Shown here: piece after piece, positions 26,088 to 34,096 of the stretch
Numbering within the stretch: position 1 is the first letter of the stretch
Layout: every line of letters starts with the position of its first letter
Assembly: GCA_002428385.1 (NCBI GenBank)
Contig: DIWB01000066.1
Location: 1 to 64,000 of the forward strand
Direction of reading: 5' to 3'
Length of the DNA: 64,000 nucleotides
From: Bacteroidales bacterium UBA6117
Lineage (GTDB): Bacteria; Bacteroidota; Bacteroidia; Bacteroidales; VadinHA17
The notes under the pieces: generated by a model
What the model was told of the DNA's origin: nothing
Database searches by the model: none
What the model saw: the letters and a program-made list of their open reading frames with translations, nothing else
Made by a program: the position numbers and the translations under genes

Positions 26088-26999
26088 ATGTTCAATAAAT
26101 TTATTGCCGCAATACTCCCTTATTTTCCAGAGAAGTTCATCTGGATATTTTCAAAGGCATACATTTCAGGGGAAAAAATAGAAGATGCCATCAGGGTATC
26201 GAAAGAGTTCAAAAAAAACAGGACTGATGTCTCTCTTGACGTTCTGGGAGAATTTATCACATCGCTTGAGGAGGCTGAGGAGAACAAAAAAGAGTACCTC
26301 AACCTTATTGAAGTCACAATTAAATCGGGTATTGACGGTAATTTTTCGCTTAAACCCACATCCTTCGGGCTTCTTATAGACAAGGAAGTGTGCTACAATC
26401 ATATCAGGGAGATTACAGCAAAAGCTGCATCATACAACGGTTTTATCCGTATCGACATGGAGGACTCACCCTGCACCGATATGGAGGTCGATTTATACAG
26501 GCGCCTTAAGCCGGAATTTCCACGGAGTGTTGGTCTTGTTGTCCAGGCATATCTGAAAAGAACCCTGAATGACGTTAAAGGGTTAATGGATCTTCACACA
26601 AAGGAATCGCCCCTTAATTTCAGGCTTTGCAAAGGCATATACATTGAACCTGCTGAAATTGCCTGGAAGAAATATGAGGAAGTCAACCTGCATTACCTCG
26701 AGGATCTTGAATATATGCTGGCCAACGGCATATATGTAGGTATTGCCACACATGACAAACCTCTGATTGAAGGAGCTTACAAACTGCTTAAGAAATATAA
26801 TGTTCCCATGGATATGTATGAATTCCAGATGCTTTACGGAGTTACTCCGAAGCTGCGCGAGAGCATTGTGAATGAAGGACACAGGATGAGGGTATATGTT
26901 CCTTTCGGGAAGAAGTGGTTTGGTTATTCAACAAGAAGGCTGAAGGAAAATCCAAAAATGGCCAGTCACATTATCAAGGCTATCTTTGTAAAAGGATAG
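26088..26999 (+). CDS. Proline dehydrogenase
   Basis: The 303-aa monofunctional enzyme oxidises proline to pyrroline-5-carboxylate and passes electrons to quinone through FAD. The TIM-barrel signatures are visible: SLKPTSFG, RIDMEDSP, VVQAYLKRT, FRLCKGIYIEP, ATHDKPLI, EFQMLYGV and RVYVPFGKKWFGYSTRRL. The last is the proline-binding Arg-Arg region. The P5C dehydrogenase is not fused and not adjacent. The gene reads alone, with its own promoter. Confidence 0.93.
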   Translation: MFNKFIAAILPYFPEKFIWIFSKAYISGEKIEDAIRVSKEFKKNRTDVSLDVLGEFITSLEEAEENKKEYLNLIEVTIKSGIDGNFSLKPTSFGLLIDKEVCYNHIREITAKAASYNGFIRIDMEDSPCTDMEVDLYRRLKPEFPRSVGLVVQAYLKRTLNDVKGLMDLHTKESPLNFRLCKGIYIEPAEIAWKKYEEVNLHYLEDLEYMLANGIYVGIATHDKPLIEGAYKLLKKYNVPMDMYEFQMLYGVTPKLRESIVNEGHRMRVYVPFGKKWFGYSTRRLKENPKMASHIIKAIFVKG

Positions 27000-27007
27000 C
27001 GGCCGGA

Positions 27008-27721
27008 TTATTCTTTTCTCAATTTCTCAAGATAATTCCTGTGAATCTGATCAAGCTCTTCGCGCGTCAGGCTTGATTTAAATGGTTCCGGTTTCGGGGG
27101 AAGTCCGTTAATAAGAAGATATGCCACTCCGACAAGCATAAACGGACTAAGTCCAACCATCGCATCGGATGGAATTGTTCCTTTCTCAGATGCGTTCCTC
27201 AGATTTCTCTGATGGATCATTGCATAGTTGGATTCAGGGTCTCCAAGTTTTCCAATCCCCATTCTTCCCTGATAAGCAGAAACGGCCATGTTATACCTGG
27301 CATTTTGCATTTCAGTTGTTGTTGGAGGAGGTTTATAGATGTCGTACTTCAGATTCTCAAGCCTCGGGATTATCACCACTTCTTCAATTGCAATCGTATC
27401 CGTCTGCATGTAGATCCCAACCATGAACTCACTGCCTGATAAACTGTCGCTTACCTGAAAGGAAGCATTCTGATAGCCCAGGAGTCGGAACTCCAGGGTG
27501 TCTCTCCTGTTCACCCTGAGAGAAAAAGTGCCCTCTTCTCCGGTCACTGCTATAAAGGATCTGTTAAGGAAGATCTGGGCCTCAGGCAGAGGAAGAAAGG
27601 TTGATTCATCCCTTACTATGCCGTTAAAAACCAAAGTACCGCCTGTGGTTTCACCAACCTGGCAAAGACCAGGAGTGAGGGGCAAAAGAAATGACAATAT
27701 AATGAGCCATCCTTTTTTCAT
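27008..27721 (-). CDS. Secreted protein with carboxypeptidase-regulatory-like domain
   Basis: The 237-aa protein has a cleavable signal (ending LTPGLCQ). It is followed by one CarboxypepD_reg-like beta domain (VFNGIVRDESTFLPLPEAQIF ... LEFRLLGYQNASF), the fold that precedes many TonB-dependent receptors. After IEEVVIIP the chain continues with a non-barrel region of about 120 residues, including a short hydrophobic patch (MLVGVAYLLING). It is therefore not a receptor. Function is unknown; a periplasmic or surface accessory role is likely. It lies 12 bp downstream of the nitroreductase gene. Confidence 0.7.
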   Translation of the reverse strand: MKKGWLIILSFLLPLTPGLCQVGETTGGTLVFNGIVRDESTFLPLPEAQIFLNRSFIAVTGEEGTFSLRVNRRDTLEFRLLGYQNASFQVSDSLSGSEFMVGIYMQTDTIAIEEVVIIPRLENLKYDIYKPPPTTTEMQNARYNMAVSAYQGRMGIGKLGDPESNYAMIHQRNLRNASEKGTIPSDAMVGLSPFMLVGVAYLLINGLPPKPEPFKSSLTREELDQIHRNYLEKLRKE

Positions 27722-27733
27722 TTCATAACAAAG

Positions 27734-28306
27734 TTACGCATTCACTATCAAATCATCAAGTCTCCGCTTGGGAACATGGTGAACGCCTTCCCCATCCCTC
27801 CAGTATTTTATGTCGTTGCCGGCTGCTTCATCAACAACCACTTTTTCAACAGGCTTCCCCAGAGCCAGAACCAGAAGTATTTCCAGGTTTCCCGGAATAC
27901 GAAGTTCATTCCTCAGTGCTTCTCTTTTTACTGAAGCTATCATACATCCGCCAAAGCCGGCTTCAGTTGCGCCCAGCATAATACTTTGAGCCGCAATTCC
28001 GTGGTCAACATTGAATGATTCGGTTATTTCCTTGTCGCCCAGTATTATAATATAAGCCGAAGGCCTTTCGCCTGCTGCCGGTCCTTCCCAATCCTTCAGA
28101 TAAGCAGCCCAGGCAAGCGCGGGAAAAATCCTCCTGCAGTATTCAGGTGTGTTATACAAAAGATACTTAAGAGGCTGCCTGTTCGCAGCGGAGGCGGACA
28201 TTCGCGCCAGATCAACGAGATCTTCAAGTTGCTTCCTGTCTATCTGACAAGACTCGTCAAAGCGCCTGTACGACCTGGTTCCGTAAACAAGATCCTTCAG
28301 ATTCAT
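27734..28306 (-). CDS. Nitroreductase-family flavoprotein
   Basis: The 190-aa FMN enzyme of the nitroreductase superfamily has the N-terminal TRSYRRFDES phosphate-binding arginines, MSASAANRQPLKY, and a later AAQSIMLGATEAGFGGCMIAS typical of the flavin site. It probably reduces quinones or nitro compounds with NAD(P)H. The physiological substrate is unknown. It is 32 bp downstream of the M28 peptidase gene on the same strand. Confidence 0.85.
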   Translation of the reverse strand: MNLKDLVYGTRSYRRFDESCQIDRKQLEDLVDLARMSASAANRQPLKYLLYNTPEYCRRIFPALAWAAYLKDWEGPAAGERPSAYIIILGDKEITESFNVDHGIAAQSIMLGATEAGFGGCMIASVKREALRNELRIPGNLEILLVLALGKPVEKVVVDEAAGNDIKYWRDGEGVHHVPKRRLDDLIVNA

Positions 28307-28338
28307 TTCCTGTGGTATAAAGTGAATTAATCATTCAA

Positions 28339-29901
28339 TCATTTCTTCTCCTCATCCTGGTACAATCCCCTGCGGGAGAGCAGATGATCGAGATCTGCAA
28401 GTCCGTAAACTACAACCGCGGTAACGACTGCTGTATGCTCCTGGTATTCAGGTATGCTTTTGGTGTAAAGATCGTTCTCAGTATGCCAGATCTCCTGGTA
28501 GCTGAAATTATATCCTTTTACATCCGGAGCCTCAAAAGCCAGGGTGGGCACTCCGTTCATCGCAAAATACGCATGATCTGAACCTCCGGCGGTCGTTGGT
28601 CTGGGCCTGGCAGGATTGGTGTTCTTTTTAAGACTGAACGGAAAATCGGGATTTATAGAGTTTAGGGGGTTGCACACTTTTTCAAAGTCATCATACATTG
28701 ATTCGGGAACCGTAAGACCGTTTGCCACTGTTGGTCCACCATCGCGATTGAAATAGTTGGAAATCCGTGGAAGCTTTTCCTTATTGGTCTCAACCCAGTG
28801 TTTTGAGCCTAGCAGGCCGAATTCCTCAGCTGCCCAAAGACAGACAAGTACTGTGCGCTTCGGTTTTCCACCGGCAGTCATTATCAGCCGGGAAGCTTCC
28901 ATGGCGGGAGTTATTCCCGATCCGTCATCAACACCGCCCGTGGCAACATCAAAAGCATCAAGGTGCCCGCCCATCATCACATACTCGTCGGGGTAACGAG
29001 TTCCCTTTATCACTCCGATGACATTATGGTATACTACCGGACCTGGTTTGAAATGATTCCTGATGTCGAACTCAAGCAGGAAATACCTGCGTTCCTTCAC
29101 CATCTTTTCGATGACGGCGTACTGGTTTTCATCAAGCTTGATATCACATACAGTCGGCAGGTTTTCAAAAGTCATACCCGGAAGATTCTTCCTGTCGTAG
29201 AGAGCCCTGACAGGGACCTCAGAAGACTGGATTACCCCGAGAATTCCCGCTTCCCGCATTTCCCTGTAGAAAAGAGCCGGCTCAGTTTTCAGGGGAATAG
29301 TCTCTTTGGGAGGTTTGTCCCTGTTTAAATAGTTCTCCCTTGTAATTTCACGGTTTATAGTGCCTACAGAGTCATTCCAGGCAATTATACTTTTCCGGAC
29401 GGAGTCAGCCTTTTCTGAAAAATCAATGGGCCATCCGTCATTTTTTCCTCCGATCAGGACCCAGGCTCCCTTAAGAGCTCCCTTCATCCTGTCAAACTCG
29501 TCCTTGTTTTTCGGTTCCATCAGGACATGGCCGCGCTGGACCCCCCTGGTGCCCGAAGTATAGGAAGGTGTGGCAAAATGAAGTATCATGCCATTTTCCG
29601 ACAGCATTCTTCCAAACCATGGTCCCCTGTTAAATCCCACCGGGACTGATCCCGCCTCGTCCATTATTACATCCATTCCCCATTTCCGGAATTCGGAAGC
29701 GCACCATAAGGCAGCATTTTCATATGCATCAGAGCCGACAAGCCTTCCTCCGAACCTGTTCGAGATCACATCAAGATGCTGCATTGTCCGGTTATCTGTC
29801 TTTCCAATCTCAATGATCCGGTCAATAACCTTTCCCTGCTGAGCCCGGATTCCCGAATAGAAGAGAAGCAGGACAGCAAAAAGAGAACAATATTTCTTCA
29901 T
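28339..29901 (-). CDS. Secreted M28-family zinc aminopeptidase
   Basis: This exported peptidase of about 520 aa has a signal peptide of about 20 residues (MKKYCSLFAVLLLFYSGIRA). The zinc-binding sequence order is visible: MMGGHLDAFD, VDDGSGITPAMEASR, WAAEEFGLLGS, NRDGGP and GGSDHAYFA. A protease-associated insert lies between the two halves of the N-terminal region. It probably trims peptides in the periplasm or outside the cell. I start it at the ATG at 29901, because the open frame upstream (to 30012) lies inside sodB and lacks a signal sequence. Confidence 0.88.
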   Translation of the reverse strand: MKKYCSLFAVLLLFYSGIRAQQGKVIDRIIEIGKTDNRTMQHLDVISNRFGGRLVGSDAYENAALWCASEFRKWGMDVIMDEAGSVPVGFNRGPWFGRMLSENGMILHFATPSYTSGTRGVQRGHVLMEPKNKDEFDRMKGALKGAWVLIGGKNDGWPIDFSEKADSVRKSIIAWNDSVGTINREITRENYLNRDKPPKETIPLKTEPALFYREMREAGILGVIQSSEVPVRALYDRKNLPGMTFENLPTVCDIKLDENQYAVIEKMVKERRYFLLEFDIRNHFKPGPVVYHNVIGVIKGTRYPDEYVMMGGHLDAFDVATGGVDDGSGITPAMEASRLIMTAGGKPKRTVLVCLWAAEEFGLLGSKHWVETNKEKLPRISNYFNRDGGPTVANGLTVPESMYDDFEKVCNPLNSINPDFPFSLKKNTNPARPRPTTAGGSDHAYFAMNGVPTLAFEAPDVKGYNFSYQEIWHTENDLYTKSIPEYQEHTAVVTAVVVYGLADLDHLLSRRGLYQDEEKK

Positions 29902-29906
29902 ACCTG

Positions 29907-30485
29907 CTATCTGTAGCGATTGGAAATTATATCCCAGTCGAGAATTTCCCAGAACGATTTTATATAATCGGGACGTCTGTTCCTGTAATCGATGTAATAG
30001 GCATGTTCCCACACATCACAGGTTAGGAGGGGTTTGAGGCCATTCCGGAGAGGATTTCCGGCGTTTGATTCCTGGACTATCCGGAGTTTTCCTTCCTCCT
30101 CGCTGACGAGCCAGGCCCATCCGGAGCCAAATAGTCCGGCAGCAGATTTGGTAAACTGTTCCCTGAAACCCTCAAAGGAGCCAAACGACTCGATTATGGC
30201 TTCTGCTAGCGGGCCCATGGGTGTCCTGATCCCCGATTTGGAAAACGATTCAAAATAGAAAGTATGATTCCATACCTGGGCGCCGTTGTTGAAAATGGGA
30301 CCATTGGCCGTCCGGATAATAGTCTCCAGGTCTGCATCGGCGAATTCTGTTCCCGGAACCAGACCGTTAAGATTGTTCACATAAGCCTGATGATGCTTAC
30401 CATAGTGATATTCTATGGTTTCGGCACTTATATAAGGAACAAGTGCATCAGCCGGATAAGGGAGTAAGGGTAATTCAAATGCCAT
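29907..30485 (-). CDS. sodB: Iron-type superoxide dismutase
   Basis: The 192-aa Fe/Mn-family enzyme has metal ligands in EYHYGKHHQAYV, QVWNHTFYF and DVWEHAYYIDY. Glutamine in NNGAQVWNH is the arrangement of iron enzymes; manganese enzymes place the glutamine in the second half. Metal use is nevertheless uncertain, as Bacteroidetes members can be cambialistic. It shows that this otherwise anaerobic-looking organism meets oxygen. Confidence 0.92.
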   Translation of the reverse strand: MAFELPLLPYPADALVPYISAETIEYHYGKHHQAYVNNLNGLVPGTEFADADLETIIRTANGPIFNNGAQVWNHTFYFESFSKSGIRTPMGPLAEAIIESFGSFEGFREQFTKSAAGLFGSGWAWLVSEEEGKLRIVQESNAGNPLRNGLKPLLTCDVWEHAYYIDYRNRRPDYIKSFWEILDWDIISNRYR

Positions 30486-30568
30486 GGTTTTGCTTTTTAT
30501 TTGTTAATTCAGATCCTTGTTTATCAATTCATCAAAAATACTCATTTAAGGGCTGATTCCTGCCGAAA

Positions 30569-31399
30569 TCATTCCAGAAAAATGGACTCCGGCAATTCCG
30601 GGATCACACCTTTTTCTGCTGCGATACGGTAGAGTTCTGATACGGCTTTTCTCCCGACCGGTCCCAGAGTCAGTGTGAAATCATTAACATAAAGGTCAAT
30701 ATGACGACTTATTACCGATTTTTCAATTTCCCGGGCGTGGGAGGTTACGAAATCCTGCTGCTCCGAGGAATTCTCCCTTGCAAACTCAATGCTTTTACGG
30801 AGTATCCTGTTGAATTTTAAGGCAATATCCCTGGGTATCCTCCGGTTTATCACAATGAAACCCAATGGTACAGGCAGTCCTGTGAGTTTTTCCCAGAATT
30901 CCCCCATATCGGCGATCTTTACAAGTCCTTTTTCCGCGTAGGTGAATCTCGTCTCGTGGATTATCAGTCCGGCATCAGCTTTTCCTTCAAGCAGGGTATT
31001 CACTATTTCCGAAAAAAGGTACTCTCTCTTATTACGGGCATCAGGCCACGCGATGCTGAACAGCAGATTGGCCGTCGTGTATTTGCCGGGAATGGCAATG
31101 ACAGCTTTGTTTACATCCTCATTCCGCAATTGCTCCCTGCTGATAAGGAGAGGGCCGCTGCCATAACCGAGAGCGCTTCCGGAATCAAGAATAATATAAT
31201 TCCCGGAAGCATATGCATAAGCATGGCAGCTAATTTTCGTAATATCGACCCGTGAATCAAACGCCCGTCTGTTAAGTTCCTCCACGTCGGCAAGAAAATA
31301 ATCAAATTCAAGTCCTTCGGTATCTATCCTCCCGTTTACAAGGGCATCGAAAATGAATGTATCATTCGGGCATGGGGAAAATCCTAGTGTAAGTTTCAT
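30569..31399 (-). CDS. mqnD: 1,4-dihydroxy-6-naphthoate synthase MqnD
   Basis: The 276-aa protein of the periplasmic-binding-protein fold catalyses a late step of futalosine-route menaquinone synthesis. The start LGFSPCPNDTFIFDALV, the DVEELNRRAF segment, KISCHAYAY and LIIHETRFTY are family hallmarks. It lies 4 bp after mqnB. The pair points to menaquinone as the electron acceptor of the NQR encoded earlier in the window. Confidence 0.93.
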   Translation of the reverse strand: MKLTLGFSPCPNDTFIFDALVNGRIDTEGLEFDYFLADVEELNRRAFDSRVDITKISCHAYAYASGNYIILDSGSALGYGSGPLLISREQLRNEDVNKAVIAIPGKYTTANLLFSIAWPDARNKREYLFSEIVNTLLEGKADAGLIIHETRFTYAEKGLVKIADMGEFWEKLTGLPVPLGFIVINRRIPRDIALKFNRILRKSIEFARENSSEQQDFVTSHAREIEKSVISRHIDLYVNDFTLTLGPVGRKAVSELYRIAAEKGVIPELPESIFLE

Positions 31400-31403
31400 T
31401 CTG

Positions 31404-32048
31404 TTATTTAATTAACACTAATACTTCATTAAGTTTCACCGACAGATTAGCCAGAGCCAATCCTATTTTCCAATTCTCCCGGTTGCGGGGTTCCACAATA
31501 TTGGAAACAGCTCTCAGGGCCATGAAAGGGATCTTTTCTCTGCTGCAAACATAAAAAAAAGCTGCACCCTCCATGGTTTCGATATCAGGATTGTACTTTC
31601 CCGACAGTCTGGCAATTGTCTGCAGCGATCCGGTAGCCGTGTTTACAGTAATGGCACTTACCGGCCTCAGGATTTCAGATGCTGCAGACATGAACCTGTT
31701 TTCAGCTATTATCCTGCCTGACCTGAAAGGCAGTTCATCAGGATCCTGAAGACCAGCTTCGGAGAGGGAAAGGAATCCGGAGCGATCCTCGACACCGGCA
31801 TCAGCAAAACAATCCGAAACAGGCATAACCACATCTCCCGGCTGAATATCACTGTTAAAACTACCTGCAATGCCAATGTTGATTGCCAGATCAGGAAGTT
31901 GTCCTCCGCAAAAGTACCTTGTAAGAGTCCATGCTGTTGCCACAGTTCCCACTCCAGTAACAACCGGAATAAGGTCAACTCCGTTCATGGCCTTCAGTAT
32001 TTCAGATTCGGCAGGTGTGGCTGAAACCACCAAAATTCTCAGGGGCAT
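31404..32048 (-). CDS. mqnB: Futalosine hydrolase MqnB
   Basis: This nucleosidase of about 214 aa cleaves futalosine to release the menaquinone precursor. The purine-nucleosidase fold shows TGVGTVATAW, INIGIAGSFN, and the substrate-binding METMEGAAF-like IETMEGAAFFYVC. I chose the ATG at 32048, with MPLRILVVSAT as the first strand. The frame is open to a TTG at 32117. Gene order with mqnD supports MqnB over MTA/SAH nucleosidase. Confidence 0.9.
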   Translation of the reverse strand: MPLRILVVSATPAESEILKAMNGVDLIPVVTGVGTVATAWTLTRYFCGGQLPDLAINIGIAGSFNSDIQPGDVVMPVSDCFADAGVEDRSGFLSLSEAGLQDPDELPFRSGRIIAENRFMSAASEILRPVSAITVNTATGSLQTIARLSGKYNPDIETMEGAAFFYVCSREKIPFMALRAVSNIVEPRNRENWKIGLALANLSVKLNEVLVLIK

Positions 32049-32154
32049 ATCATCCTGGTAAATAAGTTGTATCAAATAACTGCATAAATATATTGTTTTG
32101 TTAGCTAAATAGATCAACTTAATTGGTTATTATTGCAGCTTTAAAAGCCTGTTT

Positions 32155-32565
32155 ATGATATACATCACACGAAGAGAAACCTTTTGCGCTGCCCACAGGA
32201 TGTGCAGGGACGAGTGGTCGGATGAAAAGAATCTGGAGGTTTTCGGAAAATGTTCGAATCCAAACTGGCACGGGCACAACTACGTGCTTAGCGTTACCGT
32301 CAGGGGGGAGATTTCGGAAGAGCTCGGATTTTTCATTAACCTTACTACACTCAAGCAGATTATTCAGGAAAAGATTATTGACAAGGTCGACCATCGTAAT
32401 CTCAACACTGAAGTAAGCTTTATGAAAGGAAAGATTGCCACTACCGAGAATATGGCAGTTGCCTTCTGGAATGAGCTTAAACCTGCCATCGAAAAGTATG
32501 GCGCTAAGCTTCACCGTGTAAGAATAAGTGAAACAGAAAACAATACAATAGAATATTATGGCTAA
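32155..32565 (+). CDS. 6-pyruvoyltetrahydropterin synthase / QueD family
   Basis: The 136-aa T-fold enzyme acts on dihydroneopterin triphosphate. Zinc and catalytic residues are visible in FCAAHR and FGKCSNPNWHGHNY, and later in VDHRNLN and TTENMAVAFW. The spacing between the catalytic cysteine and HGHNY resembles true PTPS (animal type) more than E. coli QueD. The product could be 6-pyruvoyl-tetrahydropterin or 6-carboxy-tetrahydropterin for queuosine. It overlaps folE, which supplies its substrate, by 8 bp. No queC or queE is in the window. Confidence 0.87.
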   Translation: MIYITRRETFCAAHRMCRDEWSDEKNLEVFGKCSNPNWHGHNYVLSVTVRGEISEELGFFINLTTLKQIIQEKIIDKVDHRNLNTEVSFMKGKIATTENMAVAFWNELKPAIEKYGAKLHRVRISETENNTIEYYG

Positions 32566-33205
32566 AAAAATTGAAAAGATTAATAACGGGAGCAAATTCT
32601 CCCCAAAGGGATATAATAAAACTGAATCGTGGGATGCTGAAACCATAGATGAGCTTGCATCGCATTATCACAGTATACTTAAGCTTCTGGGCGAAGATCC
32701 TGACCGCGAAGGACTTCTTAACACACCGGTAAGGGTAGCCAAGGCTATGAATTTTCTCACAATGGGATATGGTCAGAATCCATGTGAGATTATCAACTCG
32801 GCCAAATTCAGGGAAGAATACAAGCAGATGGTAATTGTCAAGGACATTGAGCTGTATTCGATGTGTGAGCACCATATGCTTCCATTCTTCGGAAAAGCTC
32901 ACGTTGCCTATATACCGGATGGCTATATTACCGGTTTAAGCAAGATAGCCAGGGTTGTTGAAGCCTATGCCCGACGGCTCCAGGTACAGGAAAGACTTAC
33001 AGTTCAGATCCGGGATACAATTCAGGACTGCCTGAGTCCGATGGGAGTTGCAGTTGTGATAGAGGCTCAGCACATGTGCATGCAGATCAGGGGTGTACAG
33101 AAACAACATTCGGTTACAACCACGTCGGCATTCACCGGTATTTTCCTCAGCAATCTCAACACCAGGGAAGAATTTGTTCATCTCATAGGATCGAATCTAC
33201 ACTAA
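32558..33205 (+). CDS. folE: GTP cyclohydrolase I
   Basis: The 215-aa enzyme converts GTP to dihydroneopterin triphosphate for folate and other pterins. Zinc and active-site motifs are MCEHHMLPFFGKAHVAYIP, GLSKIARVVE and QHMCMQIRGVQKQHSVTTT. The N-terminal ~25 residues are a variable extension. The 8-bp overlap with the PTPS gene implies coupled expression of two consecutive steps. Confidence 0.96.
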   Translation: MAKKIEKINNGSKFSPKGYNKTESWDAETIDELASHYHSILKLLGEDPDREGLLNTPVRVAKAMNFLTMGYGQNPCEIINSAKFREEYKQMVIVKDIELYSMCEHHMLPFFGKAHVAYIPDGYITGLSKIARVVEAYARRLQVQERLTVQIRDTIQDCLSPMGVAVVIEAQHMCMQIRGVQKQHSVTTTSAFTGIFLSNLNTREEFVHLIGSNLH

Positions 33206-33217
33206 GATATCACTTTT

Positions 33218-34096
33218 ATGAAAGCTTACGTATTTCCCGGTCAGGGAGCTCAGTTTCCCGGGATGGGCAAAGACCTGTATGACAGCTCCCCTCTTGCCAT
33301 GGAGTTGTTTGAAAAAGCAAACACGCTTCTGGGTTTCAGAATCACTGATCTTATGTTCAGCGGTACTGACGAGGACCTTAAGCAAACCAGGGTAACTCAG
33401 CCTGCAATTTTTCTGCATTCGACAATACTTGCAGCTTCAAAGTCTGAAAAGATAAAGCCCGGAATGGTTGCAGGCCACTCGCTTGGTGAGTTCTCGGCTC
33501 TTGTTGCCTCCGGCGCTCTCTCTTTTGAAGACGGGCTGATGCTTGTATCCAAAAGAGCTGCAGCCATGCAGCTTGCCTGCGAAGCATCGCCCTCCACCAT
33601 GGCTGCGATAATAGGTCTCGACGATAAAATTGTGGAAGACACTTGTGCCGGAATAGATTCAATTGTTGTTCCGGCAAACTATAACTGCCCAGGTCAGATA
33701 GTGATTTCCGGAACCAACGAAGGGGTAGAAAAAGCTGTTGAAATACTGAAGTCCCTGGGGGCCAGAATGGCAGTAAAACTTGCTGTAGGAGGAGCTTTCC
33801 ATTCGCCCCTGATGGAGCCCGCCGGAATGGAGCTTGAGAAGGCCATTCTGAACACCGGATTTAAACAGCCTGTGTGTCCTGTTTATCAGAATTTCACAGG
33901 TAAACCATCAACTGATCCTGAGGTGATAAAGTCCAGCCTCATTTCCCAGCTCACATCTCCGGTTCTCTGGACGCAGACAGTCAGGAATATGATTGAGGAC
34001 GGAGCCGTATCCTTTACAGAAGTGGGGCCCGGTAATGTGCTTCAGGGGCTTATAAGGAAGATAAGCAGGGACGTTACTGCAGACTCGGCTTCATAA
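33218..34096 (+). CDS. fabD: Malonyl-CoA:ACP transacylase
   Basis: The 292-aa fatty-acid synthesis enzyme has FPGQGAQFPGMG at the N terminus, the nucleophile serine in GHSLGEFSALV, the AGGAFHS-type histidine site in VGGAFHSPLM, and TEVGPGNVLQGL near the end. It follows folE by 12 bp. Its last 23 bp run into the 3' end of the opposite-strand kinase-like gene. Confidence 0.95.
   Translation: MKAYVFPGQGAQFPGMGKDLYDSSPLAMELFEKANTLLGFRITDLMFSGTDEDLKQTRVTQPAIFLHSTILAASKSEKIKPGMVAGHSLGEFSALVASGALSFEDGLMLVSKRAAAMQLACEASPSTMAAIIGLDDKIVEDTCAGIDSIVVPANYNCPGQIVISGTNEGVEKAVEILKSLGARMAVKLAVGGAFHSPLMEPAGMELEKAILNTGFKQPVCPVYQNFTGKPSTDPEVIKSSLISQLTSPVLWTQTVRNMIEDGAVSFTEVGPGNVLQGLIRKISRDVTADSAS

Noticed and set aside
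32119..32646. Minus-strand open frame of 175 codons opposite the PTPS and folE genes
   Set aside because: It overlaps two well-identified genes completely and has no recognisable feature.
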